From Puccinia triticina (lineage: Eukaryota > Basidiomycota > Pucciniomycetes > Pucciniales > Pucciniaceae): DNA of 64,000 nt. The position numbers and the translations under genes were made by a program. Each line of letters starts with the position of its first letter. Positions within the stretch are counted from its first letter, which is position 1. A model generated the notes under the pieces. It saw only the letters and a program-made list of their open reading frames with translations. It was not told where the DNA came from and ran no database searches. Of the stretch, positions 22,526 to 35,212 are shown in pieces. The stretch spans positions 62,001 through 126,000 of the forward strand of contig NC_070575.1 in NCBI RefSeq assembly GCF_026914185.1, in the 5' to 3' direction.

Positions 22526-25500
22526 TAGTGATATTTTGCAACTGGTCACATTGTCGCTGCTACATTTGGGGGTATTTTGGTCATTCAAGGTACACAATGA
22601 ATCTTCAGGGGAATTTGATCATTTTGGTACCAATATCATGGAATAACTCCCACACTGCGCTGAGATATAGTGGCAGAAACACCAAGAAACTACCAAATTA
22701 GTGATATTTGGCAACTGATCACATTGTAGCTGCTATATTTGGCAACTGATCACATTGTGGCTGCTACATTTGGGGTTTTTGTGGTCATTCAAGGTACACA
22801 ATGGACTTTCAGGGGCACGTGATCATTTTGGCACCAATATCATGGAAGAACCCCCACACTGCGCTAAGATATAGTGGCAGAAACACCAAGAAACTACCAA
22901 ATTAGTGATATTTGGCAACTGATCACATTGTAGCTGCTACATTTGGGCGCTTTGTGGTAATTCAAGGTACACAATGAATCCTTGGGGGCTAATGATCATT
23001 TTGATACCAATATCATGGAACAACTCCCAGGCTGTGTTGAGATATAGTGGCAGCAACACCAAGAAACTACCACATTTGGGGGTTTTGTGGTCATTTAAGG
23101 TACAAAATGAATCCTTGGGGGCTATTGAACATTTTTATTCCAATATCACGTAGGAAATCTCAGGCTGCTTTGAGATATAGTGGCAGAAACACCAAGCAAC
23201 TACCAAATTAGTGAAATTTTGCAACTGATCAAAGTGTGGCTGCTACATTTGGGGATATTGTGGTCATTCAAGGTACACAATGAATCTTCAGGGGCATTTG
23301 ATCATTTTGGCACCAATATCATGGGAGAACTCCCACGCTGCGCTGAGATATAGTGGCAGAAGCACCAAGAAACTACCAAATTAGTGATATTTGGCAACTG
23401 ATCACATTTTAGCTGCTACATTTGAGGGTTTTGTGGTCATTCAAGGTACATAATGAATCTTTGGGGGCATGTGATCATTTTGGTACCAATATCATGGAAG
23501 AACTCCCACGCTGAGCTGGGATATAGTGGCAGAAACACCATGAAACTACCAAATCAGTGATATTTGGCAACTGATCAAAGTGTGGCTGCTACATTTGGGG
23601 ATATTGTGGTCATTCAAGGTACACAATGAATCTTCAGGGGCATTTGATCATTTTGGCACCAATATCATGGGAGAACTCCCACGCTGAGCTGAGATATAGT
23701 GGCAGAAGCACCAAGAAACTAACAAATTAGTGATATTTGGCAACTGATCACATTTTAGCTGCTACATTTGAGGGTTTTGTGGTCATTCAAGGTACACAAT
23801 GAATCTTCAGGGGCATTTGATCATTTTGGTACCAATATCATGGAAGAACTCCCACGCTGAGCTGAAATATAGTGGCAGAAACACCAAGAAACTACCAAAT
23901 TAGTGATATTTGGCAACTCATCACATTGTGGCTGCTACATTTGGGGGTTTTGTGGTCATTCAAGGTACATGATGAATCTTCAGGGGCATTTGATCATTTG
24001 GTACCAATATCATGAAAGAACTCCCACGCTGCGCTGAGATATAGTGGCAGAAACACAAAGAAACTGCCAAATTGGTGATATTTTGCAACTGATCAAAGTG
24101 TGGCTGCTACATTTGGGGACATTGGGGTCATTCAAGGTACACAATGAATTTTCAGGGGCATTCAATCATTTTGGTACCAATATCATGGAAGAAATCCGAC
24201 GCTGCGCTGAGATATAGTGGTAGAAACACCAATAAACAACCAAATTAGTGATATTTGGGAACTGATCATAGTGTGGCTGCTACATTTGGGGGTTTTGTGG
24301 TCATTCAAGGTACATAATGAATCTTTGGGGGCATTTGATCATTTTGGTACCAATATCTTGGAAGAACTCCCATGCTGCGCTGGGATATAGTGGCAGAAAC
24401 ACCAAGAAACTACCAAATTAGTGATATTTGGCAACTGATCAGATTTTTGCTGCTACATTTGGGGGTTTTGTGGTCATCCAAGGTACTCAATGAATCTTGG
24501 AGGGCGTTAGATCATTTTGGTACCAATATCATGGAAGAACTCCCATGCTGCGCTGAGATATAGTGGCAGAAACACCAAGAAACTGCCAAATTAGTGATAT
24601 TTGGCAACTGATCAGATTGTGGCTGCTACATTTGGGGGTTGTGTGGTCATCCAAGGTACTCAATGAAGCTTTAAGGACGTTAGATCATTGTGGTACCAAT
24701 ATAATGGAAGAACTCCCACGCTGCCCTGAGATATAGTGGCAGAAACACCAAGAAACTACCAATTTAGTGATATTTGGCAAATGGTCACAGTGTGGCTGCT
24801 ACATTTGGGGGTTTTGTGGTCATTCAAGGTACATAATGAATCTTTGGGGGCATTTGATTATTTTGGTACCAATATCTTGGAAGAACTCCCACGCTGCGCT
24901 GAGATATAGTGGCAGAAACACCAAGAAACTACCAAATTGGTGATATTTGCCAACTGATCACATCGTAGCTGCTACATTTGGGGGTTTTGTGGTCATTCAA
25001 GGTACCCAATAAATCTTCAGGGGCATCTGATCATTCTGGTACCAATATCATTGAAGAACTCCCACGCTGTGCTGAGATATAGTGGCAGAATCACCAAGAA
25101 ACTACCAAATTAGTGATATTTGGCAACTGATCACATTGTGGCTGCTACATTTGGGGGTTTCGTGGTCATTCAAGGTACACAATGAATCTTCAGGGGCATT
25201 TAATCATTGTGGTACCAATATCATGGAAGAACTCCCAGGCTGCGCTGAGATATAGTGGCAGAAAAACCAAGAAACTACCAAATTGGTGATATTTGCCAAC
25301 TGATCACATTGTGGCTGTTACATTTGGGGGTTTTGTGGTAATTCAAGGTACCCAATGAGTCTTCAGGGGCATTTGATCAATCTGGTACCAATATCATGGA
25401 AGAATTCCCACGCTGCGCTGAGATATAGTGGCAGAAACACCATGGAACTACCAAATTAGTGATAATTTTTAACCGATCACATTGTACCTGCTACATTTGG

Positions 25501-28500
25501 GGGTTTTGTGGTCATACAACCTACAAAATGAATCTTCAGGGGCATTTAATTGTTTTTGTACCAATATCATGGAAGAACTCCCACGCTGCGCTGAGATATA
25601 GTGGCAAAACACCAAGAAACTACCAAATTAGTGATATTTGGCAACTGATCACATTGTAGCTGCTACATTTGGGGGTTTTTGGTCATTCAAGGTACACAAT
25701 GAATCTCTGAGGGTGTTAGATTGTTTTTGTACCAATATCATGGAAGGACTCCCACGCTGTGCTGAGATATAGTGGCGGAAACACCAAGAAACTACCAAAT
25801 TAGTGATATTTGGCAACTGATCACATTGTGGCTGCTACATTTGGGGGTTTTGTGGTCATTCAAGGTATACAATGAATCTTCAGGGGCAAGTGATCATTTT
25901 GATACCAATATCATGGAAGAACTCCCATGCTGCGCTGAGATATAGTGGCAGAAAAACCAAGAAACTACCAAATTGGTGATATTTGGCAACTGATCACATT
26001 GTGGCTGTTACATTTGGGGGTTTTGTGGTCATTCAAGGTACCCAATGAGTCTTCAGGGGCATTTGATCAATCTGGTACCAATATCATGGAAGAACTCCCA
26101 CGCTGCGCTGAGATATAGTGGCAGAAACACCATGGAACTACCAAATTAGTGAAATGTTTTAACTGATCACATCGTACCTGCTACATTTGGGGGTTTTGTG
26201 GTCATTCAAGGTACCCAATAAATCTTCAGGGGCATTTGATCATTTTGGTACCAATATCATTGAAGAAATCCCATGCTTCGCTGAGATATAGTGGCAGAAA
26301 CATCAAGAAACTACCAAATTAGTGATATTTGGCAACTGATCACATTGTGGCTGCTACATTTGGGGGCTTCGTGGTCATTCAAGGTACACAATGAATCTTC
26401 AGGGGCATTTAATCATTGTGGTTCCAATATCATGGAAGAATTCCCAGGCTGCGCTGAGATATAGTGGCAGAAAAACCAAGAAACTACCAAATTGGTGATA
26501 TTTGGCAACTGATCACATTGTGGCTGTTACATTTGGGGGTTTTGTGGTCATTCAAGGTACCCAATGAGTCTTCAGGGGCATTTGATCAATCTGGTACCAA
26601 TATCATGGAAGAAATCCCACGCTGCGCTGAGATATAGTGGCAGAAACACCATGGAACTACCAAATTAGTGAAATGTTTTAACTGATCACATCGTACCTGC
26701 TACATTTGGGGGTTTTGTGGTCATTCAACCTACAAAATGAATCTTCAGGGGCATTTGATCATTTTGGTACCAATATAATGGAAGAACTCCCACGTTGTGC
26801 TGAGATATAGTGGCGGAAACACCAAGAAACTATCAAATTAGTGCTATTTGGCAACTGATCACATTGTAGCTGCTACATTTGGGGTTTTTGTGATCATTCA
26901 GGGTACACAATGAATCTTTGAGGGGGTTAGATTATTTTGGTACCAATATAATGGAAGAACTCCCACGGTGTGCTGAGATATAGTGGCGGAAACACCAAGA
27001 AACTACCAAATTAGTGATATTTGGCAACTGATCACATTAAAGCTGCTACATTTGGGGTTCTTGTGGTCATTCAAGGAACACAATGTATCATTGAGGGCTT
27101 GTGATCATTTTGGTACCAATATCATGAAATAAATCCCATGCTGCGCTGAGATATAGTGGCAGAAACACCAAGAAACTACCAAATTAGTGACATTTGGGAA
27201 CTGATCATAGTGTGGCTGCTACATTTGGGGGTTTTGTGGTCATTCAAGGTACTTGATCAATCTTTGGGGGCATGTGATCATTTTGGTACCAATATCTTGG
27301 AAGAACTCCCATGCTGCGCTGAGATATAGTGGCAGAAACACCATGGAACTACCAAATTAGTGATATTTTTTAACTGATCACATCGTACCTGCTACATTTG
27401 GGGGTTTTGTGGTCATTCAATCTACAAAATGAATCTTCAGGGGCATTTCATCATTTTGGTACCAATATCATGGAAGAACTCCCATTCTGCGCTGAGATAT
27501 AGTGGCAGAAAAACCAAGAAACTACCAAATTAGTGATATTTTGCAACTGATCACATTGTAGCTGCTACATTTGGGGGTTTTGTGGTCATTTAAGGTACAT
27601 AATGAGTCTTTTAGGGCATGTGATCATTTTGGAACCAATATCATGGAAGAAGTCCCATGCTGCGCTGAGATATAGTGGCAGAATCACCAAGAAACTACCA
27701 AATTGGTGATATTTGGCAACTGATCACATTGTGGCTGCTACATTTGGGGGTTTTGTGGTCATTCAAGGTACACAATGAATCTTTGAGGGCATTTGATCAT
27801 TTTGGTACCAATATAATGGAAGAACTCCCACGCTGTGCTGAGATATAGTGGCGGAAACACCAAGAAACTACCAAATTAGTGATATTTGGCGACTGATCAC
27901 ATTGTGGCTGCTACATTTGGGGGTTCTGTGGTCATTCAAGGTACAGTACAATGAATCTTTGAGGGAATTTAATCATTTTGGTACCAATATCATGGGAGAA
28001 ATCCCACACTGTGCTGAGATATGGTGGCAGAATCACCAAGAAACTACCAAATTAGTGATATTTGGCAACTGATCCCATTGTAGGGGCTACATTTGGGGTT
28101 TTTGTGGTCATTCAAGGTACACAATGAATCTTTGAGGGCGTTAGATCCTTTTGGTACTAATATCATGGAAGAAATCCCACGCTGTGCTGAGATATAGTGG
28201 TGGAATCACAAAGAAACTACCAAATTAGTGATATTTGGCGACTGATCAGGTCATAGGGGATACATTAGGGAGTTTTGTGGTCATTTAAGGTACACAATGA
28301 ATATAGTGGTAGAAACACCAAGAAACTGCCAAATTAGTGATATTTTGCAACTGATCAAAGTGTGGCTGCTACATTTGGGGGTTTTGTGGTCATTCAATGT
28401 ACACAATGAATCTTTGAGGGCATTTGATCATTTTGGTACCAATATCATGGAAGAACTCCCACACTGTGCTGAGATATAGTGGCAGAATCACCAAGAAACT

Positions 28501-31500
28501 ACCAAATTAGTGATACTCGGCAACTGATCACATTGTAGCGGCTACATTTGGGGGTTTTGTGGTCATCCAAGGTACTCAATGAATCTCTGAGGGGTTTATA
28601 TCATTTAGGTACCAATATAATAGAAGAACTACCACGCTGCGCTGAGATATAGTGGCAGAACCACCAAGAAACTACTAAATTAGTGATATTTGGCAACTGA
28701 TCACATTGTAGCTGCTACATTTGGGGGTTTTGTGGTCATTCAAGGTACACAATGAATCTTTGAGGGCGTGAGATCATTTTGGTACCAATATCATGGAAGA
28801 ACTCCCATGCTGCGCTGAGATATAGTGGCAGAAACACCAAGGAACTACCAAACTAGTGATATTTGCCAACTGATTACTTCGTAGCTGCTACATTTGGGGA
28901 TATTGTGGTCATTCAAGGTACACAATGAATCTTCAGGGGCATTTGATCATTTTGGCACCAATATAATAGAAGAACTACCACGCTGCGCTGAGATATAGTG
29001 GCAGAACCACCAAGAAACTACTAAATTAGTGATATTTGGCAACTGATCACATTGTAGCTGCTACATTTGGGGGTTTTGTGGTCATTCAAGGTACACAATG
29101 AATCTTTGAGGGCGTGAGATCATTTTGGTACCAATATCATGGAAGAACTCCCATGCTGCGCTGAGATATAGTGGCAGAAACACCAAGAAACTATCAAATT
29201 AGAGATATTTGGCAACTGATCAGACTGTAGCTGCTACATTTGGGGGTTTTGTGGTCATTCAAGGTACACAATGAATCTTTGGGGGAATGTGATCAGTTTG
29301 GTACCAATATCATGGACGAACTCCCATTCTGCGCTGAGGTATAGTGGCAGAAAAAACCAAGAAACTACCAAATTAGTGATATTTTGCAACTGATCACATT
29401 GTAGCTGCTACATTTGGGGGTTTTGTGGTCATTCGAGGTACATAACGAATCTTTGAGGGCATGTGATCATTTTGGAACCAATATCATGGAAGAAGTCCCA
29501 TGCTGCGCTGAGATATAGTGGTAGAATCACCAAGAAACTACCAAATTGGTGATATTTGGCAACTGATCACATTGTGGCTGCTACATTTGGGGGTTTTGTG
29601 GTCATTCAAGGTACACAATAAATCTTTGAGGGCATTTGATCATTTTGGTACCAATATAATGGAAGAACTCCCACGCTGTGCTGAGATATAGTGGCAGAAA
29701 CACCAAGAAACTACCAAATTAGTTATATTTGGCAACTGATCACATTGTGGCTGCTACATTTGGGGGTTTTGTGGTCATTCAAGGTACACAGTGAATCTTC
29801 AGGGGCATTTAACCATTTTGGTACCAATATAATGGAAGGACTCCCACGTTGTGCTGAGATATAGTGGCAGAAACACCAAGAAACTACCAAATCAGTGATA
29901 TTTGGCAACTGATCACATTGTGGCTGCTACATTTGGGGGTTTTGTGGTCATTCAAGGTACACAATGAATCTTCTGGGGCATTTAATCATTGTGGTACCAA
30001 TATCATGGAAGAACTCCCAGGCTGCGCTGAGATATAGTGGCAAAAACAACAAGAAACTACCAAATTGGTGATATTTGGCAACTGATCACATTAATTGTGG
30101 CTGTTACATTTGGGGGTTTTGTGGTCATTCAAGGTACACAATGAATATTTGAGGGCATTTGATCATTTTGATAGCAATATAATGGAAGAACTCCCACGTT
30201 GTGCTGAGATATAGTGGCGGAAACACCAAGAAACTACCAAATCAGTGATATTTGGCAACTGATCACATTGTGGCTGCTACATTTGGGGGTTTTGTGGTCA
30301 TTCAAGGTACACAATGAATCTTTGAGGGCATTTGATCATTTTGGTACCAATATAATGGAAGAACTCCCACGTTGTGCTGAGATATAGTGGCGGAAACACC
30401 AAGAAACTACCAAATCAGTGATATTTGGCAACTGATCACATTGTGGCTGCTACATTTGGGGGTTTTGTGGTCATTCAAGGTACACAATGAATCTTCTGGG
30501 GCATTTAATCATTGTGGTACCAATATCATGGAAGAACTCCCAGGCTGCGCTGAGATATAGTGGCAAAAACAACAAGAAACTACCAAATTGGTGATATTTG
30601 GCAACTGATCACATTAATTGTGGCTGTTACATTTGGGGGTTTTGTGGTCATTCAAGGTACACAATGAATATTTGAGGGCATTTGATCATTTTGGTAGCAA
30701 TATAATGGAAGAACTCCCACGTTGTGCTGAGATATAGTGGCGGAAACACCAAGAAACTACCAAATTAGTGATATTTGGCAACTGATCACATTGTGGCTGC
30801 TACATTTGGGGGTTTTGTGTTCATTCAAGGTACACAATGAATCTTTGAGGGCATTTGATCATTTTCGTACCAATATCATGGAAGAACTCCCACACTGTGC
30901 TGATATATAGTGGCAGAAACACCAAGAAACTACCAAATTAGTGATATTTGGCAACTGATCACATTGTGGCTGCTACATTTGGGGGTTTTGTGGTCATTCA
31001 AGGTACACAATGAATCTTTGAGGGCATTTGATCATTTTGGTACCAATATAATGGAAGAACTCCCACGTTGTGCTGAGATATAGTGGCAGAAACACCAAGA
31101 AACTACCAAATCAATGATATTTGGCAACTGATCACATTGTGGCTGCTAAATTTGGGGGTTTTGTGGTCATTCAAGGTACACAATGAATCTTCTGGGGCAT
31201 TTAATCATTGTGGTACCAATATCATGGAAGAACTCCCAGGCTGCGCTGAGATATAGTGGCAAAAACAACAAGAAACTACCAAATTGGTGATATTTGGCAA
31301 CTGATCACATTAATTGTGGCTGTTACATTTGGGGGTTTTGTGGTCATTCAAGGTACACAATGAATATTTGAGGGCATTTGATCATTTTGGTAGCAACATA
31401 ATGGAAGAACTCCCACGTTGTGCTGAGATATAGTGGCAGAATCACCAAGAAACTACCAAATTGGTGATATTTGGCAACTGATCACATTGTGGCTGCTACA

Positions 31501-34084
31501 TTTGGGGGTTTTGTGGTCATTCAAGGTACAGAATGACTCTTTCGGGGAATGTGATCAGTTTGGTACCGATATCATGGAAGACCTCCCACGCTGTGCTGAG
31601 ATATAGTGGCAGAAACACCAAGAAACTACCAAATTAGTGATATTTGGCAACTGATCAGACCGTAGCTGCTACATTTGGGGGTTTTGTGGTCATTCAAGGT
31701 ACACAATGAATCTTTGGGGGAATGTGATCATTTTAGTACCAATATCATGGAAGAACTCCCATGCTGCGCTGAGATATAGTGGCAGAAACACCAAGAAACT
31801 ATTAAATTAGAGATATTTGGCAACTGATCAGACTGTAGCTGCTACATTTGGGGGTTTTGTGGTCATTCAAGGTACACAATGAATCTTTGGGGGAGTGTGA
31901 TCAGTTTGGTACCAATATCATGGAAAAATTCCCATTCTGCGCTGAGATATAGTGGCAGAATCACCAAGAAACTACCAAATTAGTGATATTCGGCAACTGA
32001 TCACATTGTGGCTGCTACATTTGGGGGTTTTGTGGTCATTCAAGGTACACAATGAATCTTTGAGGGCATTTGATCATTTTGGTACCAATATAATGGAAGA
32101 ACTCCCACGTTGTGCTGAGATATAGTGGCGGAAACACCAAGAAACTACCAAAATAGTGATATTTGGCAACTGATCACATTGTGGCTGCTACATTTGGGGG
32201 TTTTGTGGTCATTCAAGGTACACAATGAATCTTTGAGGGCATTTCATCATTTTGGAACCAATATAATGGAAGAACTCCGACGCTGTGCTGAGATATAGTG
32301 GCGGAAACACCAAGAAACTACCAAATTAGTGATATTTGGCAACTGATCACATTGTGGCTGCTACATTTGGGGGTTTTGTGGTCATTCAAGGTACACAATG
32401 AATCTTTGAGGGCATTTGATCATTTTTGTACCAATATAATGGAAGAACTCCCACGTTGTGCTGAGATATAGTGGCGGAAACACCAATAAACTACCAAATC
32501 AGTGATATTTGGCAACTGATCACATTGTGGCTGCTACATTTGGGGGTTTTGTGGTCATTCAAGGTACACAATGAATCTTCAGGGGCATTTAATCATTTTG
32601 GTACCAATATCATGGAAGAACTCCCAGGCTGCGCTGAGATATAGTGGCAGAAACACCAAGAAACTACCAAATTAGTGATATTTGGCAACTGATCACATTG
32701 TGGCTGCTACATTTGGGGGTTTTGTGGTCATTCAAGATACACAATGAATCTTTGTGGGCATTTGATCATTTTGGTCCCAATAGAATGGAAGAACTCCCAC
32801 GCTGTGCTGAGATATAGTGGCGGAAACACCAAGAAACTACCAAATTAGTGATATTTGGCAACTGATCAGACCGTAGCTGCTACATTTGGGGGTTTTGTGG
32901 TCATTCAAGGTACAAAATGAATCTTTGGGGGAATGTGATCAGTTTGGTACCAATATCATGGAAGAACTCCCATTCTGCGCTGAGATATAGTGGCAGAATC
33001 ACCAAGAAACTACCAAATTAGTGATATTTGGCAACTGATCACATTGTAGCGGCTACATTTGGGGGTTTGGTGGTCATCGAAGGTACTGAATGAATCTCTG
33101 AGGGGTTTAGATCATTTAGGTACCAATATAATGGAAGAACTACCACTCTGCGCTGAGATATAGTGGCAGAACCACCAAGAAACTACTAAATTAGTGATAT
33201 TTGGCAACTGATCACATTGTAGCTGCTACATTTGGGGGTTTTGTGGTCATTCAAGGTACACAATGAATCTTTGAGGGCGTTAGATCATTTTGGTACCAAT
33301 ATCATGGAAGAACTCCCATGCTGCGCTGAGATATAGTGGCAGAAACACCAAGGAACTACCAAACTGTTGATATTTGCCAACTGATTACATTGTAGCTGCT
33401 ACATTTGGGGGTTGTGTGGTCATCCAAGGTACCAAATGAATCTTTAGGGGCGTTAGATCATTGTGGTACCAATATAATGGAAGAACTCCCACGCTGCGCT
33501 GAGATATAGTGGCAGAAACACCAAGAAACTACCAAATTAGTGATATTTGGCAACTGATCACATTGTGGCTGCTACATCTGGGGATTTTGTGGTCATTCAA
33601 GGTACACAATGAATCTTCAAGGGCATTTGATCATTGTGGTACCAATATCATGGAAGAACTCCCAGGCTGCGCTGAGATATAGTGGCAGAAACACCAAGAA
33701 ACTACCAAATTAGTGATATTTGGCAACTGATCACATTGTGGCTGCTACATTTGGGGGTTTTGTGGTCATTCAAGGTACACAATGAATCTTCGAGGGCATT
33801 TGATCATTTTGGTACCAATATAATGGAAGAACTTCCACGTTGTGCTGAGATATAGTGGCGGAAACACCAAGAAACTACCAAATTAGTGATATTTGGCAAC
33901 TGATCACATTGTGGCTGCTACATTTGGGGGTTTTGTGGTCATTCAAGGTACACAATGAATCTTTGAGGGCATTTGATCATTTTGGTACCAATATAATGGA
34001 AGAAATCCCACGCTGTGCTGAGATATAGTGGCGGAAACACCAAGAAACTACCAAATTAGTGATATTTGGCAACTGATCACATTA
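22526..34084 (-). repeat. 173-bp satellite, reverse block (about 66 units)
   Basis: Same unit as 19150-22525 but in reverse orientation. AGATATAG recurs at 32291, 32464, 32637 and 32810, each 173 apart. Higher-order structure is visible: a rare TTAATTGTGGCTGTT variant occurs near 30088, 30611 and 31307, about three and four units apart. Units near the right end are closer to each other than those near the flip, suggesting recent local amplification. Confidence 0.9.
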
Positions 34085-34775
34085 TTGCTGCTGCATAATG
34101 GATGTGAACCCAGATAAATTATATTTTAAAATATTTCTGGGTTTCATATGCAGAAAAATTTTCTGATGAAATTTTATGTGGAAATATTCCTCATTAATCT
34201 GTGGTTGATAACAAAAATAGATAAAAAAAAGAACCTGACAAAAATATGCTAAACCATGGTAAACTAATTTCAAAAAGGCCTCCTATGCATATAGCACTTC
34301 AAGTATGATATGCAATATCTTCAGGAAGTTCAACCAACCAAATTAAAAATGTGTGCAGGATGGTATCATGAGAGAGGTCTAGTGCAGGGGTCAATTTTTT
34401 TCCTTTTTTGAAAAAAAGTAGATTTGGATACTTCTGATAATATCAATTGTTGAAGTAAAAAAAAAAGAAAAAAAAATTGAGACCCCTCAGCTACCCTGGA
34501 TTAATCCTAAAACTTGCAATGTCTTTTTTTCAGGAAGAATTGAATGGTGTATGTAGAAATTTATGAATGTTATCAGGCAAAAAAAAAAAAAGATCCCCGT
34601 GGCTTGAAGCTAACACAGGCAGAAGGAGAGAGATTATAGAATAGTATCAAGGAGACATGGAAAACAGACAAAGGTATCAAGAGGAATAATAATAAAAAAT
34701 CGATCAATATAAATTGATCAATATACGCTATATTGATCAATATACGACATTGCAAATTCATCCATATTGGTAGTG
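34085..34775 (-). repeat. Right long terminal inverted repeat of the CACTA-like element
   Basis: Inverse partner of 18467-19150, ending TTCATCCATATTGGTAGTG. Base differences and A/T tract length changes between the two arms indicate the copy is not brand new. Confidence 0.85.
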
Positions 34776-34778
34776 AGA

Positions 34779-35212
34779 GGACAAACACACCCCTCTTGAT
34801 GACCGGGACGGACCGGTCATTGAGAGGACACACCCCTCTCGATGACCGGCACAGACCGGTCATTGAGAGGACACAACCCCTCTCGATGACCGGGACCAAC
34901 CGGTCATCAAGAGGACAAACACACCCCTCCTGATGACCGGCACAGACCGGTCATCGAGAGCTGTGTCCCTTGATAACCGGTCCGGTCTGTCCCGGTCATC
35001 GAGGGGGGGTTTGTCCTCTTGATGGCCGGTCTTTCCCGGTCATCAAGGGGTTTCTCCTCTTGATGGCCGGACTTTCCCGGTCATCAAGAGGGGTTGTGTC
35101 CTCTTGATGACCGGCGTCCTCTCAATGACCGGTCCGTCCCGGTCATCGAGAAGGGTGTGTTTGTCCTTCCAATGACCGGCACAGACCGGTCATCGAGAGA
35201 TTGAGCTAGAAG
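34779..35212. repeat. Palindromic GACCGGTCAT satellite, right remainder of the array hosting two insertions
   Basis: CTCTTGATGACCGGGACGG / ACCGGTCATTGAGAGG modules with GACACAACCCC linkers. Together with 16880-16922 and 18405-18466 this is one satellite split by the hAT-type element (16923-18404) and the CACTA-like element (18467-34775). Confidence 0.8.

Larger units (their letters stand above)
18467..34775. mobile_element. 16.3-kb CACTA-like element filled with inverted satellite arrays
   Basis: The ends are CACTACCAAGATGGATGAAT (18467) and the inverse of CACTACCAATATGGATGAAT (to 34775), flanked by the 3-bp duplication AGA (18464-18466 and 34776-34778). Removal restores GGTCATCAAGAGGACAAACAC of the surrounding palindromic satellite. 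CACTA termini plus a 3-bp duplication are the signature of the CMC/EnSpm superfamily. The inverted ends extend for about 680 bp (18467-19150 and 34085-34775), including runs of TATATTGATCAATTTATATTGATC. I found no transposase frame. The remainder is a 173-bp satellite in two opposing blocks. It must depend on a transposase supplied elsewhere, or be a dead copy. Confidence 0.85.

Noticed and set aside
18900..34300. Many 60-90 residue frames of the type PNITNLVVSWCFCHYISAQ
   Set aside because: They recur once or twice per 173-bp satellite unit, on the strand set by unit orientation, and are broken at random; they reflect the repeat, not a gene.
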